A stretch of 56,206 nt of DNA, from contig NZ_SHLX01000046.1 of NCBI RefSeq assembly GCF_004764705.1, positions 1-56,206 of the forward strand, given 5' to 3'. The notes below the pieces were generated by a model. It was not told where the DNA came from and did no database searches. It worked only from the letters and a program-made list of their open reading frames with translations. Source of the stretch: Paenibacillus cymbidii (GTDB lineage Bacteria; Bacillota; Bacilli; Paenibacillales; NBRC-103111). Of the stretch, positions 16,352 through 25,252 are shown one piece after another (the stretch's first letter is position 1; each line of letters begins with the position of its first letter). Position numbers and translations under genes: made by a program.

Positions 16352-16678
16352 GGAATCAGCTCCTTGTGCGGCCGTTGCCGCGGGATAAGGTACATACGGA
16401 TGAAGGGGCCGCCCGGTTGCCGATCGCCGGAGATTGCCTTCATGTCTACTATGTAGTATGACATATTTCGGTCCTGCTGTTGTTAAATCAGCGTCTTTTT
16501 TTCGCTGGAAGCGGGGTTGAAACGAATCGGGCGATAAGAATGGTGGCACCCGCACCCAAGCCAGCGATTATATTCGAAAAATCATGGCAAATCCATCATT
16601 TGGATGTCGGGGGAAGTGGTTTTTGTGTCCGTTCAAGTGGAAACGGTCCGCCGTTTCGCCTCGGCTGGCCGCAACGGC
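16352..16678. other. Noncoding gap with a TACTA-TAGTA palindrome
   Basis: No supported gene lies between the ybjQ start and the phosphatase terminator. A near-palindrome, ATGTC-TACTA-TG-TAGTA-T-GACAT (16442-16464), sits about 90 bases upstream of ybjQ. It could be an operator; its placement near a minus-strand TTAACA (16481 region) would suit a promoter. Nothing else stands out. Confidence 0.4.
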
Positions 16679-16713
16679 AAAAAAGACGCCCAACCTGGCC
16701 GGTAGGGACGTCT
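16679..16713 (-). terminator. Terminator of the phosphatase gene
   Basis: On the minus strand GACGTCC pairs with GGGCGTC around a GC-rich interior (16685-16713), followed by six T residues (16679-16684). It ends the operon that runs leftward from the ABC importer. Confidence 0.85.
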
Positions 16714-16742
16714 TGTTGCTTGCGACAGTGAAACTTGCGTCG

Positions 16743-17486
16743 TCAGGAGACGAGCTTCGCTTTGATCGCCTGCACCTTGTCCGCGGGCAAGCCGATCGCC
16801 AGCAAATACCGTTCGGCGTCTTCGTAACGCTCCGTCAAATACTGCAGCATCGCCTTCATATTGGCGGGCGCGCAGCCGATGAACGCCTCGTACATCTCCG
16901 CGGTCATGCCGGCCGGGCGGTCGCCGCGCAGCTCGTCCATGATCGGCACCAGGCATTCGGCTGTGAGCGAGTAGTCTTCGACGATCGTTTCGTGCGGCAC
17001 GCCGGCGAGCTCGAGCAGCAGCGCCGACACAACGCCGGTGCGGTCCTTGCCCGCCGCGCAGTGATACAGCGCCGCGGCGCCGCCGTGCTCGGCAAGCACG
17101 GTGAACACGCGGAGCAGCTCCGCCTTCGAGCCTTCCAGCATGCCGATGTACAAGTCGGCCAGGCTTGCTGCCTGGCGGGTCGCCAGCGACGTCGGATTGA
17201 TCAGGCTCACATGGTGGTAGGCAACGCGGCTGTCGTCCGCGAACACGTTGCGTTTATCCAGCAGCTCGCCCGCGTGGCGCAAATCGATGACCGTGCCGAC
17301 GCCGCGGCCGATCAGCGCGGTGCGGCTATCGTCCGACAGCTTGTGCAAGCCGTCCGCGCGCAGAAACGCGCCCCAGCGGGTCGTGCCGCCGTCTTTTGTG
17401 GCGTAACCGCCCAAATCGCGTACATTAAAGGCGCCTTCCACCGGAAGGACGCGCGTATATGCCGATGCAGGATTCATTTTGTTCAT
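16743..17486 (-). CDS. Tyrosine-specific protein phosphatase family protein (CX5R)
   Basis: The 247-residue protein belongs to the Y_phosphatase3/IphP-type family. The P-loop HCAAGKDRTG (Cys143, Arg149) is intact. The N-terminal NVRDLGGY motif (21-28) and TVIDLRHAGE (65-74) are family markers. It is cytoplasmic, with no signal peptide. It is the last gene of the importer operon, 24 bases after the GntR gene. Members act on phosphotyrosine, phosphoinositides or small phospho-esters. The context of two phosphoesterases and an importer favours a metabolic substrate, but that is inference. Confidence 0.87.
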   Translation of the reverse strand: MNKMNPASAYTRVLPVEGAFNVRDLGGYATKDGGTTRWGAFLRADGLHKLSDDSRTALIGRGVGTVIDLRHAGELLDKRNVFADDSRVAYHHVSLINPTSLATRQAASLADLYIGMLEGSKAELLRVFTVLAEHGGAAALYHCAAGKDRTGVVSALLLELAGVPHETIVEDYSLTAECLVPIMDELRGDRPAGMTAEMYEAFIGCAPANMKAMLQYLTERYEDAERYLLAIGLPADKVQAIKAKLVS

Positions 17487-17510
17487 CCGCCTTTGCAGTA
17501 AGTTTCCCTC

Positions 17511-18203
17511 TTAAACGTCGAAGCGGGGCATTTGTTCCCGGGCCAGCTCGTTCAATTCAAATACCGCCTGCCTGGCGCCCTCGTAGTCGCCGCATTCGAG
17601 CGCCGCGTACACCCGTTCGTTGTATCGTCTGGCATTGTTCGGCTTGGACAGATGGCCATGGTGCATTTTGCGGAAGGAGACGATCTTGAACGTGTATTTC
17701 CCTTTGATCTTGTCGAGAATTTCCATCATCGTCCGGTTCTGCGCCGCTTCCAGAATCGTGCCGACGAACTGCAGCGAGCTTTCGTAATAAGTCAAGTAAT
17801 CCTCCTCGTCGGCCGCCCGGATTTGACGGTCGAGGTAGGTTCGCAGCGCCGCCATATCGAAGCGAAGCCCGCGTTTGGCCGCCGTTTCGATGCTCATCAT
17901 CTGCATGGCGGCGAGCACCTCGAGCATATCGCTGAACTCGCGGAACGTGATGTCCTTGACGAACACGCCGCGGCCGCGGATCGATTCGAGGAAGCCTTCC
18001 GTCTCCAGCAGCGAGATGGCGGCGCGAATCGGCGTCCGGCTCATGTTCAGCCGTTCCGCCAACTCGTTCTCCGAGAGCAGCGTGCCCGGCAAATAGTCGC
18101 CGCGCACAATCTGCTCCCGGAGTTGATGATAGGCCGATTTTTCCAGCGATGGTTTGCCGGTGATCGGTATTGCCGTTCGTGAATCAAACGTGGAAGAAGT
18201 CAT
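17511..18203 (-). CDS. GntR family regulator, FCD (FadR-like) type
   Basis: The 230-residue protein has an N-terminal winged HTH (SAYHQLREQIVRGDYLPGTL, then LSENELAERLNMSRTPIRAA) and an all-helical C-terminal ligand-binding domain. The start ATG at 18203 shares a base with the stop of the permease gene (TAATG), so it is translated with the importer it probably controls. The open frame extends upstream antiparallel to nothing useful and is ignored. The ligand is likely the imported compound or its phosphorylated form. Confidence 0.88.
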   Translation of the reverse strand: MTSSTFDSRTAIPITGKPSLEKSAYHQLREQIVRGDYLPGTLLSENELAERLNMSRTPIRAAISLLETEGFLESIRGRGVFVKDITFREFSDMLEVLAAMQMMSIETAAKRGLRFDMAALRTYLDRQIRAADEEDYLTYYESSLQFVGTILEAAQNRTMMEILDKIKGKYTFKIVSFRKMHHGHLSKPNNARRYNERVYAALECGDYEGARQAVFELNELAREQMPRFDV

Positions 18204-19033
18204 TAACGCAAGCCGCCTTTTAGGAAAGAATCGATAATTTGACGTTGCAACAATAAGTATAGCAGCAGAATCGGCAAGCTTGCCATGACGGTGGCCGCCA
18301 TCATCGGCCCCCATTGGTTCGCTTCGGTGGACATGAACGACTGCAGACCGATCTGCAGCGTCGAATATTTCGGCTTGTTCGTGACGAGCAGCGGCCAGAA
18401 ATATTCGTTCCACGCCGAAATGAACAGCAGCACGCCGGTCGAGGCGATGGTCGCGCGCAGGTTCGGGAACACCGTTCGCCACAGCACGCTCCAGTCGGAG
18501 GCGCCGTCGAGATGGGCGGCTTCGATCAGCGTTTTCGGAAACGACTTGAAGCTGTTGTACAGCTGCTGCACCGCAAACGCCGACACGATGTTCGGGATGA
18601 TCAGACCGAGCAAATTGTTGCGCAGCCCCCAGCCGCTGATGACGACGTAATTCGGAATCATGATGACTTGAAACGGCACCAGCCAGGTGAGCGAAATGAG
18701 TCCGTACACAAGCGAGCTGCCGCGAAACCGCCAGCGGGTGAACGCGTAAGCCGCCAGTATGCTGGTCAGCAGCTGCGCCGCGGTCTGCGCGACGGCCACG
18801 GTCAGCGAATTGGTCATCATGCGGGCCATCGGGATGGCGTGCCACGCATAGCTGTAATTGGCGAACGTCCAGTGGCGGGGAAGCAGCGAAATCGAATAAA
18901 TTTCGCCCGCCGGCTTGAACGAAGTGTTGAGCATCCAATAGAACGGGAAGATGGCGAGCACGCTGAGCAGCACCAGCAGCGCGTGCTTGACCGTCGTTGC
19001 CGTTCGGGACCCTTGCAGCCGGGCGCTCCTCAT
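18203..19033 (-). CDS. Carbohydrate ABC transporter permease (MalG/UgpE type)
   Basis: The 276-residue CUT1-family permease has six membrane segments. The EAA coupling loop reads TLIEAAHLDGASDWSVLWRTVFPNLRATI. The SD AGGAGG stands seven bases before the ATG. It partners the permease 37 bases upstream. No ATPase gene is present in this operon, so a shared MsmX-type ATPase elsewhere must serve it, as is normal in Bacilli. Confidence 0.92.
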   Translation of the reverse strand: MRSARLQGSRTATTVKHALLVLLSVLAIFPFYWMLNTSFKPAGEIYSISLLPRHWTFANYSYAWHAIPMARMMTNSLTVAVAQTAAQLLTSILAAYAFTRWRFRGSSLVYGLISLTWLVPFQVIMIPNYVVISGWGLRNNLLGLIIPNIVSAFAVQQLYNSFKSFPKTLIEAAHLDGASDWSVLWRTVFPNLRATIASTGVLLFISAWNEYFWPLLVTNKPKYSTLQIGLQSFMSTEANQWGPMMAATVMASLPILLLYLLLQRQIIDSFLKGGLR

Positions 19034-19070
19034 CGGGGTTCCTCCTGTTATGCGATGCGCTCGGCATCGC

Positions 19071-20030
19071 TTAGTTGTCGTAAAACGACAGCTTGTTCGA
19101 CAGCTTCATGAAGCCCCAGGCGATCGCCGCGGAGCCAAGCACGACCAGCACGGCGGCAGCCGAGCTCAGGCCGACGGAAAACGTTTTGAAGCCGTACGTC
19201 CACAGCAGGTAATAAATGTTCGTCGTCGAATTGATCGGACCGCCCTGCGTCAGCACGTTGACGTACGAGAAGCTCCATTCGGAAGCGAACAGCGTGCTGA
19301 GCATCGCCATAAACATGATCGTCGGCGACAGCAGCGGCAGGTACACGTGCCGGATGAGCTGCCGGCGGTTGGCCCGGTCCATTTTGGCCGCTTCGATATA
19401 TTCCTTGTTCATGCCGGTCAGCGCCGCCGAAAAAATAAGCGTGCTGAAGCCGATCAGCTTCCAGCCGGTAATGAAGGTGATCGACCAGATCGCCCAGCGC
19501 TCGTCGGAGAAGAAGCGGATCGGATCGTGCACGACGCCGAGCGAAACGAGCACATGGTCGACGAGGCCGCCCATCGGGTTCATCAGCCAGCTCCAGACGG
19601 AGGAAACGGCGACCGGCGCCATAATCATCGGCACGAACACAAGCGCCCGGTACACGTTGCGCGCGCGCTTCCCGATACTGTCGGTCGAAATCGCGATAGC
19701 AAGCGGGATAAGCAGCGAAAACGGCAGCACGCCCACGGTGTAGATCAACGTATTGACGAGCGCCTGGCCCATGTCCGGCAAGTTGAACAGCAGTCGGTAG
19801 TTGTCCAGTCCCAAATATTCCTTCGGCGAGGTGGGCAGCATGTTCCATTCGTAGAAGCTGAGACGGAACGTCTGGACGAGCGGCCGGTAAATCCAGAAGC
19901 CGATCGAAAGGATGGCCGGCAGCAAGTAAAGCCACGGCTTCAGCTTGCGCAGCGGAAACGGCTTGCGGCTTCGCTGCCCGGCTGCGGAGCGCGCGCCGGC
20001 AGCCGCGGCCGGCATGGCATTGCTACTCAT
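19071..20030 (-). CDS. Carbohydrate ABC transporter permease (MalF/UgpA type)
   Basis: The 319-residue permease begins with a cytoplasmic Ala/Arg-rich tail, then six membrane segments. The coupling loop is IEAAKMDRANRRQLIRHVYLPLL. The SD GGAGG precedes the ATG at 20030. It is the second gene after the binding protein; an RNA hairpin (20061-20103) separates them. Confidence 0.92.
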   Translation of the reverse strand: MSSNAMPAAAAGARSAAGQRSRKPFPLRKLKPWLYLLPAILSIGFWIYRPLVQTFRLSFYEWNMLPTSPKEYLGLDNYRLLFNLPDMGQALVNTLIYTVGVLPFSLLIPLAIAISTDSIGKRARNVYRALVFVPMIMAPVAVSSVWSWLMNPMGGLVDHVLVSLGVVHDPIRFFSDERWAIWSITFITGWKLIGFSTLIFSAALTGMNKEYIEAAKMDRANRRQLIRHVYLPLLSPTIMFMAMLSTLFASEWSFSYVNVLTQGGPINSTTNIYYLLWTYGFKTFSVGLSSAAAVLVVLGSAAIAWGFMKLSNKLSFYDN

Positions 20031-20060
20031 AGGTTCGATCCTCCATTCCGAATCGTCAGA

Positions 20061-20103
20061 TCGGGCCGAAGAACGGGCAGCGCACGAAGCTCCCGTTCTT
20101 CGC
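20061..20103 (-). other. Intercistronic hairpin after the binding-protein gene
   Basis: GGGCCGAAGAACGGG (20061-20075) pairs almost perfectly with CCCGTTCTTCGCCC (20090-20103). There is no T tract on the minus strand. Such hairpins stabilise the upstream mRNA, giving more binding protein than permease. Confidence 0.7.
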
Positions 20104-20117
20104 CCGGGCGGCGCCAG

Positions 20118-21479
20118 CTACTGGATCAGCGCTTGCGCCCGTTTCTGCGCATCTTGCATGATCGGCGCAATGTCGCCTGTGCTCTGGATCGATTTCTGTA
20201 CGGCGTCGAGCAGCGTCGTTTCCACCTGGTTCCACTTGGACCCCGGGTACGACACCCAGGGCGTCAGCCGCGTCAGCTGTTCCAGGTTCGGTTTGACCAG
20301 CGGATTTTGCGCCACCCAGTCTTTCAAATAGTTCGGGTCGTCGACGATGGCCGGACGAAGCGGCAAGTAGCCCATTTTCGACGTGATGATCGTGTAGCCT
20401 TGTTCGCTGGTGACGAATTTCAGGAACTCCCAGGCCGCCTTCTGCTTTGCCTTGTCGTCGGAGAGGATGAACAGGGCGCTGCCCGAGTTGACCGGAGTCG
20501 TCGGTTTGCTGCCGTAGGAAGGCATCGCCGCCGCTTTCAGCTCCCAGCCGCCCGCCTTGGAAGCGGCGATGAAGCCGCTCTGCAGCGCGCTTGTCGTCAG
20601 CACCATGCCGACCTTGGCTTCGCTGAACGCTTGCGTCACGTCGCCGTCGTTGTTTTTGTCGTGCGCGCCGCTGACGACGAGGTCCTGCCACATCTTGATC
20701 GCGTCAACGGCTGCCGGTTCGCCGAACTGGATCGTTTTGCGGTCGTCGGAAATGACCTTGCCGCCGTTGCTGCCGATCAGCGCCTGCACAACCCAGTCGT
20801 TGCCGGTTGCGCCGGTGACGTGTACGCCGGCCGCTTTTGTTTTCGCGGCGATCTGCAGCGCGGCCTGCTTCACTTCGTCCCATGTTTTGGGCGGATTCTC
20901 CGGGTCGAGCCCGGCGTCCTTGAACAGCTTGGCATTGTAAAATAGGACCGGCGTACTGAACGTGTAGGGCAGGCCGTACGTTTTGCCGTTCAACATGCCG
21001 AGCTTGAGGCCGTTCGGGGAGAAGCCCTCGAAATTTTTCTTCAGCTCGTCCGCCGGCACGATATCTTCCAGCGCCTTGGCGTTGTAGTTTTTCACTGCAT
21101 AATCGAGGCCGTCAAAAACGAGCTGGGCCACGTCCGGACGCGTGCCGGCGGCGATGTCGGCTTGCACCTTCGTGTTGATTTCCGTCGAGGCGACGGGGAT
21201 GGCGTCCACCTTGATATCGGGATGCGCCGCTTCGAATTCGCCGATCAGCTGCAGCACGCCGTCCTTCTGGCTGGCGATCGCCAGGTTGTAGCTGTAGAAC
21301 GAAATTTTTGTCGTTTGTCCGGACGGTTTGGCCGAGCCGGCGGTTGTGTTTGTGCTTGCGCTTGGGCTGCTGCCGGCGGCGCCGGACGATTCGTTGCCTT
21401 TGTCGGCATTGCCGCAAGCCGCCGTCGCGAGCAGGGCGAGGGAAAGGACAGCGGCGAGTTTCGTTTTTTGGCGAGGCAT
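20118..21479 (-). CDS. Extracellular solute-binding lipoprotein (CUT1 type)
   Basis: The 453-residue protein has a lipoprotein signal ending LLATAAC (Cys about 22), then a Ser/Thr/Asn-rich linker and a SBP_bac_1/8 fold. Family markers are TKISFYSYNLAIASQKDG, DVAQLVFDGLDYAVKN and YGLPYTFSTPVLFYNAKLFK. It resembles UgpB/glycerol-3-phosphate-type and maltose-type binding proteins. The nearby phosphatases hint at a phosphorylated ligand, which is inference. The start follows AAAGGAGCG. Confidence 0.9.
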   Translation of the reverse strand: MPRQKTKLAAVLSLALLATAACGNADKGNESSGAAGSSPSASTNTTAGSAKPSGQTTKISFYSYNLAIASQKDGVLQLIGEFEAAHPDIKVDAIPVASTEINTKVQADIAAGTRPDVAQLVFDGLDYAVKNYNAKALEDIVPADELKKNFEGFSPNGLKLGMLNGKTYGLPYTFSTPVLFYNAKLFKDAGLDPENPPKTWDEVKQAALQIAAKTKAAGVHVTGATGNDWVVQALIGSNGGKVISDDRKTIQFGEPAAVDAIKMWQDLVVSGAHDKNNDGDVTQAFSEAKVGMVLTTSALQSGFIAASKAGGWELKAAAMPSYGSKPTTPVNSGSALFILSDDKAKQKAAWEFLKFVTSEQGYTIITSKMGYLPLRPAIVDDPNYLKDWVAQNPLVKPNLEQLTRLTPWVSYPGSKWNQVETTLLDAVQKSIQSTGDIAPIMQDAQKRAQALIQ

Positions 21480-21708
21480 GGTTTCGCTCCTTTATCGGAC
21501 TATCCGATGAATGGTTTATTGATGCGCGGCCTGCAATTTTTTCAGATCGTATTCGACAAGGGTGTGTTTGAATACTCCGAGGACAGCAGATTGTGCCGAA
21601 TTTTCGTTCCATGCAAGGAAGTTTTGTGCAGGCTTACCGGGGGTAAGTCAAGCAAAGCTGACGCAGCAGGGGGCGAAAAGGCGGTGCGAGATGCACCTGA
21701 GCGGGTGT

Positions 21709-22503
21709 TCAAACACGCCCCAGCACGCGCTGATCGCCGGGCATCGTCATCGGCTGCACGACCATTTGCCCGTTCTTGACGACGCCGAGGTTGTAGCCGG
21801 ACCGGTCGACCATGCGCATGACCTCGGCCGAAGACGGATCGAGACCAAAGGCCACGCCGTCGGCGGCGGCGCACGGAAAACCGGCGAGCTGGCCGATGTT
21901 GTGAAAATGGATGTGGCCCGACAGCAGGCCTATAACATCGGTGCCCTCGAGCACGCGCGCCAGATCCTGCGGATTTTGCAGCAAATGGCTGTCCATCATC
22001 GCCGTTGGCGTTGGCACGACGGGGTGGTGATGGACGACGATCGTGCCTCGCGGCGCCGGTACGGCCAGCAGGTCACGCAGCCATGCCAGCTGCTGCTCGT
22101 CGATGCGGCCGTCATGGGTGCCGGGCACCTGCGTATTCAGCACCGCCACGCGCAGCCCGTCGGCCATGAAGCTGTAATAGTAGGACTCCTCCGAAGGCGT
22201 TTCTTCGAGATACCCTTCGCGAAACGGCCCGCGGAAATCGTGGTTGCCGAGCGCCACATGAATCGGGATGCCGATCGCCATTTCCTGCTCGCGCAGGAAC
22301 GAACGCAAAAACTTGTAGTCGTCGAGATCTCCGTCATGCGTCAGATCGCCGCTGATGACGACAAACGCCGGTTTTGGCTGCAGCTTGCCGATTTCGGCGC
22401 ATACGTTGCGCAGCTTGTCGGCCATGACCAGGCCGAACAGCGGCGTTTTGCCCGGTTTGCTGAGGTGGATGTCGGTCAGATGGACAAAAAAGATCGGCTC
22501 CAT
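21709..22503 (-). CDS. Calcineurin-like metallophosphoesterase (Icc/CpdA type)
   Basis: The 264-residue enzyme has the full two-metal set: FFVHLTDIHLS (D-x-H), ISGDLTHDGD (GDxxxxG), ALGNHDF (GNHD), IVVHHHP and LLSGHIHFHN (GHxH). No signal peptide is present, so it acts in the cytoplasm on a phosphodiester or phosphomonoester. It starts three bases after the stop of another phosphoesterase, so the two form a unit. That unit runs in the same direction as the importer operon 230 bases downstream. Confidence 0.9.
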   Translation of the reverse strand: MEPIFFVHLTDIHLSKPGKTPLFGLVMADKLRNVCAEIGKLQPKPAFVVISGDLTHDGDLDDYKFLRSFLREQEMAIGIPIHVALGNHDFRGPFREGYLEETPSEESYYYSFMADGLRVAVLNTQVPGTHDGRIDEQQLAWLRDLLAVPAPRGTIVVHHHPVVPTPTAMMDSHLLQNPQDLARVLEGTDVIGLLSGHIHFHNIGQLAGFPCAAADGVAFGLDPSSAEVMRMVDRSGYNLGVVKNGQMVVQPMTMPGDQRVLGRV

Positions 22504-22506
22504 GAT

Positions 22507-23508
22507 TTAGTGCTCCTCCCGATAGGTATGGTTGCGCGGCGGATAAGCGGCGATGTCTTGCACGCCGTCCAGGTGAATGACGCGGTACGCAGGCCGGCCG
22601 TCGATCATGGTGACCCATAGGATCAAGTTGGCGTTGCCGCCTGTTGCCGCTTCGCCGTGGGCCAGCCCGCCGGTGCGGCCGAGCTGGATATGCTCGCGGT
22701 CGCCGTTCCCGTGGCGCGTATATTCCATTTCGTGAAAGTGCCCGGCAAAAATCGTATGCGGCCGCCCTGCCAGCAAGCGCTCTAGCGCGCGAAAATCTTC
22801 GTTGCCCGGCGCTTTCCAGCCCGGCTTGTGCATGTTGACGAACGTCCAGCTGACGTCCTTGTTATCTTCGAGTACACGTTGGAAAAAGGAGAGCTGCTCC
22901 TCGCCGATGCTGATCTTCAGTTGGCCGAGGACGGCAAGCTGTTCGGGCGTAAACGCGCCGGCGAACGCTTTGAGCGCTTCCTTGGGATTGTCCTGGTTGC
23001 GTTTGAACGTATCGGTCACCTGTTTGATGATGTCGACCACGTCGTCCGGCATTTCGTCCGGCGTATGTTCGGTGTTGACGGTAAGGAACAGCGTATCGCC
23101 GACGCGGAACGCGTAATAATCCAACCCTTTGCGTTCGCTCCATATTTGCGCCATCAGGCGGTTGCCGTAATCGTGATTGCCGACCGTCGGGTAAAAAGGA
23201 AGCCCCGTCGCCCTCACTTTGCCGTCCAGCTCGTCCCATTCCTCATGGGCGTAAGCCGCGTCCCGCCAATAGCCCTCGATCAGATCGCCGACCGCAAGCA
23301 CCAGGTCGGGCTTCAGCGCTTGCAGCAGCTCCAGCGCCTTCTCGAACACGCCGTCGGTGGCCATCCCGCAACGATCGCCAACGACGGCGAACGAAAAGCT
23401 GCCGCCCGTTTGCTCCGGCAGGCTGCCGAACCAGGGGCGTTTGTCGGATGTAAAACGCGGGTCCTCGAACATCGTGCTGCGTTTCGGTGCCAGTTGCATC
23501 GTTTGCAT
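22507..23508 (-). CDS. Calcineurin-like metallophosphoesterase
   Basis: The 333-residue protein holds FAVVGDRCG (a D-x-R/C variant of the first metal motif), LAVGDLIEGYW, TVGNHDYG, FVNMHKPG and IFAGHFHEME. The first motif lacks the usual D-x-H histidine, which is shared by a subset of the family. The start ATG at 23508 follows AGAGGAG; an upstream in-frame start lacks an SD. It is the first gene of the leftward-running phospho-ester locus and is divergent from an esterase gene. Confidence 0.86.
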   Translation of the reverse strand: MQTMQLAPKRSTMFEDPRFTSDKRPWFGSLPEQTGGSFSFAVVGDRCGMATDGVFEKALELLQALKPDLVLAVGDLIEGYWRDAAYAHEEWDELDGKVRATGLPFYPTVGNHDYGNRLMAQIWSERKGLDYYAFRVGDTLFLTVNTEHTPDEMPDDVVDIIKQVTDTFKRNQDNPKEALKAFAGAFTPEQLAVLGQLKISIGEEQLSFFQRVLEDNKDVSWTFVNMHKPGWKAPGNEDFRALERLLAGRPHTIFAGHFHEMEYTRHGNGDREHIQLGRTGGLAHGEAATGGNANLILWVTMIDGRPAYRVIHLDGVQDIAAYPPRNHTYREEH

Positions 23509-23715
23509 GATTTCGCTCCTCTCGCTATCTGACAAACCTAAGTATGCAGGTTGTATGTAAGCTGAATATTATTGGGATGTATAGAATTTATGAAGCGGCT
23601 TGCGAATAGGGTTGCGGACGGGAAATTTTTTGGGTAGGCTGGATAGGGAGCGTTTTCAGCAAGGGAAAATCGTGGGATTTCATAAGGGATTTTATAAAGG
23701 AGAGGTGGCTGTTCG

Positions 23716-24504
23716 ATGACGTTTGAATTATGGCCGGAAGGGGCGCCCGGCGCCAAAGGAACGGAACTGGAGGATCGGCCGCGGTTGACGCCGTACCTGG
23801 TGGAAGGCGGGGAGCCGCGCGGCGTTGTGATTGTATGCCCCGGAGGCGGTTACGGCGGCCGCGCCGCGCATGAAGGAAAGCCGATCGCGGAGTGGCTGAA
23901 CGGCATCGGCGTCTCGGCGTTTGTGCTCGATTATCGCGTGGCCCCGTACCGGCACCCGGTGCCGCTGGGCGACGCCCAGCGCGCCATCCGCCACGTGCGC
24001 CATCATGCCGCTTCGTTCGGGATCGACCCGGCGCGGATCGGCATCCTCGGCTTTTCCGCCGGCGGGCATTTGGCGTCTTCGACTGCGGTGCATTTCGACG
24101 AAGGCGACGCCGGTGCGGCCGATCCGATCGAGCGCGCCAGCAGCCGTCCGAACGCGGCGATTCTTTGCTACCCGGTCATCACGTTCGGGGAGCACCGGCA
24201 TAACGGGTCGCGCGTCAACCTGCTTGGCGCGGATGCGCCGCAGGAGCTCGTCGACTTGATGTCGAGCGAGCTGCAGGTGACGGCAAACACGCCGCCGACG
24301 TTCATCTGGCACACGTCGGACGACGCCGCCGTGCCGGTCGAAAACGCGCTGCTGATGGCGGCGGCGCTCAGCAGGCACAAGGTGCCGTTCGAGCTGCACA
24401 GCTACGAAAGCGGCCGCCACGGCCTCGGCCTCGCCGCTAACGAGCCGGAAACGCACACATGGACACGCCTCTGCGAGCTGTGGCTGCGCAAGCAAGGCTG
24501 GTAA
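23716..24504 (+). CDS. Alpha/beta hydrolase, acetyl-xylan-esterase-like
   Basis: The 262-residue cytoplasmic hydrolase has the oxyanion motif CPGGGYGG (about 44-51) and the nucleophile elbow GFSAGGH. The acid lies in WHTSDDAAVP and the histidine in YESGRHGLG. The family is the BD-FAE/acetyl-xylan esterase group, which removes acetyl or feruloyl groups from plant oligosaccharides. AGGAGAGG precedes the ATG. It is divergent from the phosphoesterase gene, with 207 bases between. Confidence 0.87.
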   Translation: MTFELWPEGAPGAKGTELEDRPRLTPYLVEGGEPRGVVIVCPGGGYGGRAAHEGKPIAEWLNGIGVSAFVLDYRVAPYRHPVPLGDAQRAIRHVRHHAASFGIDPARIGILGFSAGGHLASSTAVHFDEGDAGAADPIERASSRPNAAILCYPVITFGEHRHNGSRVNLLGADAPQELVDLMSSELQVTANTPPTFIWHTSDDAAVPVENALLMAAALSRHKVPFELHSYESGRHGLGLAANEPETHTWTRLCELWLRKQGW

Positions 24505-24517
24505 GACTGCTGCATGG

Positions 24518-24960
24518 TGTGAGTGTGGCGGGAAAGAGCGGCGTGTAAGTGGCTGGTAGTTGCGGAAGAGCGGGAATGTGGTAAGTAGAGGGAAGTGGCA
24601 GGTGGCTGCGGAAGAGCGGGGAATGTGGTAAGTAGATGAGGGAAGTGGCAGGCAGCAAGTAGTTGCGGGGCACGGCTGGAGAGTGGCATGGAAGTGGCGG
24701 GAAAGTAGCTGGATAGTGGTGGCAGGTAGCAGGTAGTTGCGGAAGAGCGGCGAACGTGGTGAGTAGACGGGGAAACGTGGCAAGTAGCTGCGGAAGAGCA
24801 GGGAATCTGGTAAGTAGATGAGAAACGTGGCAGGTAGCAAGTAGTTGTGGGGCGTGGCTGGAGAGTGGCGTGTACGTGACGGAGAAGTAGCTGGATAGTG
24901 GTGGCAAGTAGTTGCGAAAACGGCAGAAAGTAGCGAAAAGCAGCGGTTGACGACGCGAAC
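24518..24960. repeat. Degenerate G-rich tandem/direct repeat region
   Basis: The region is built from short related words (GTAGTTGCGGAAGAGCGG, GGTAAGTAGATGAG, GTGGCAGGTAGCAAGTAGTT, GCTGGAGAGTGGC). A longer unit of about 130 bases at 24605 recurs at 24787 with roughly 85-90% identity by eye (182-base period). The minus strand stays open through it and would encode a low-complexity Pro/Ser/Thr/His chain; I treat that as a by-product. No regulatory consensus was recognised. Confidence 0.7.
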
Positions 24961-24985
24961 GAGGCAGTTTGACCAGAGGTTCTTC

Positions 24986-25181
24986 AAAAATAAGCCACTT
25001 TTTATGGCCTATTCCGCTCCAAACAGTCCGTATCGGCAAAATAGGCTATGTTTCCACTGGCTATTTGGTTGCAAAACCCGATTTTGGGGCTGTCCGGAGC
25101 AAATAACCAGTGTTTTCACTGGCTATTTTTGCGGAGGGGGTCCATATTCAGCCAATAAGCCATTTTTTATGGCCTATTTTC
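24986..25181 (+). repeat. Four-hairpin intergenic array, copy C
   Basis: The units are: outer AAATAAGCCACTTTTTATGG (24988-25013); inner, degenerate, AAATAGGCTATG...CACTGGCTATTT (25038-25067); inner CAAATAACCAGTG-TTTT-CACTGGCTATTTTTG (25100-25131); and outer CAATAAGCCATTTTTTATGG (25153-25180). Spacer 2 contains GATTTTGGGGCTGTCCG, aligned with copies B and D. It lies directly after the degenerate repeat region and before the pxpB promoter region. Confidence 0.88.
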
Positions 25182-25204
25182 GCCGGATGCGTCACAGACA
25201 AGCT

Positions 25205-25220
25205 TTATTGTCGACAATAA
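25205..25220. promoter_or_regulatory. Perfect 16-bp palindrome, likely GntR-type operator
   Basis: TTATTGTCGACAATAA reads the same on both strands. Its core TTGTCGACAA resembles operators of FCD-type GntR regulators. It stands 32 bases before the pxpB start, so it probably controls the 5-oxoprolinase genes. No GntR gene lies next to pxpB; the nearest in the window is at 17511-18203. Confidence 0.6.
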
Positions 25221-25252
25221 GCGGTCGGCACGCCGGAAGGAGATGGTGCGAC

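Noticed and set aside
23728..24987. Minus-strand ORF of 419 codons across the repeat region
   Set aside because: Half lies on degenerate repeats and half is antisense to the esterase; low-complexity Pro/Ser/Tyr chain without start signal.
24986..25181. CRISPR array
   Set aside because: The repeats are palindromes of two types in mirror order with only four units, and spacers are conserved between copies, unlike CRISPR spacers.
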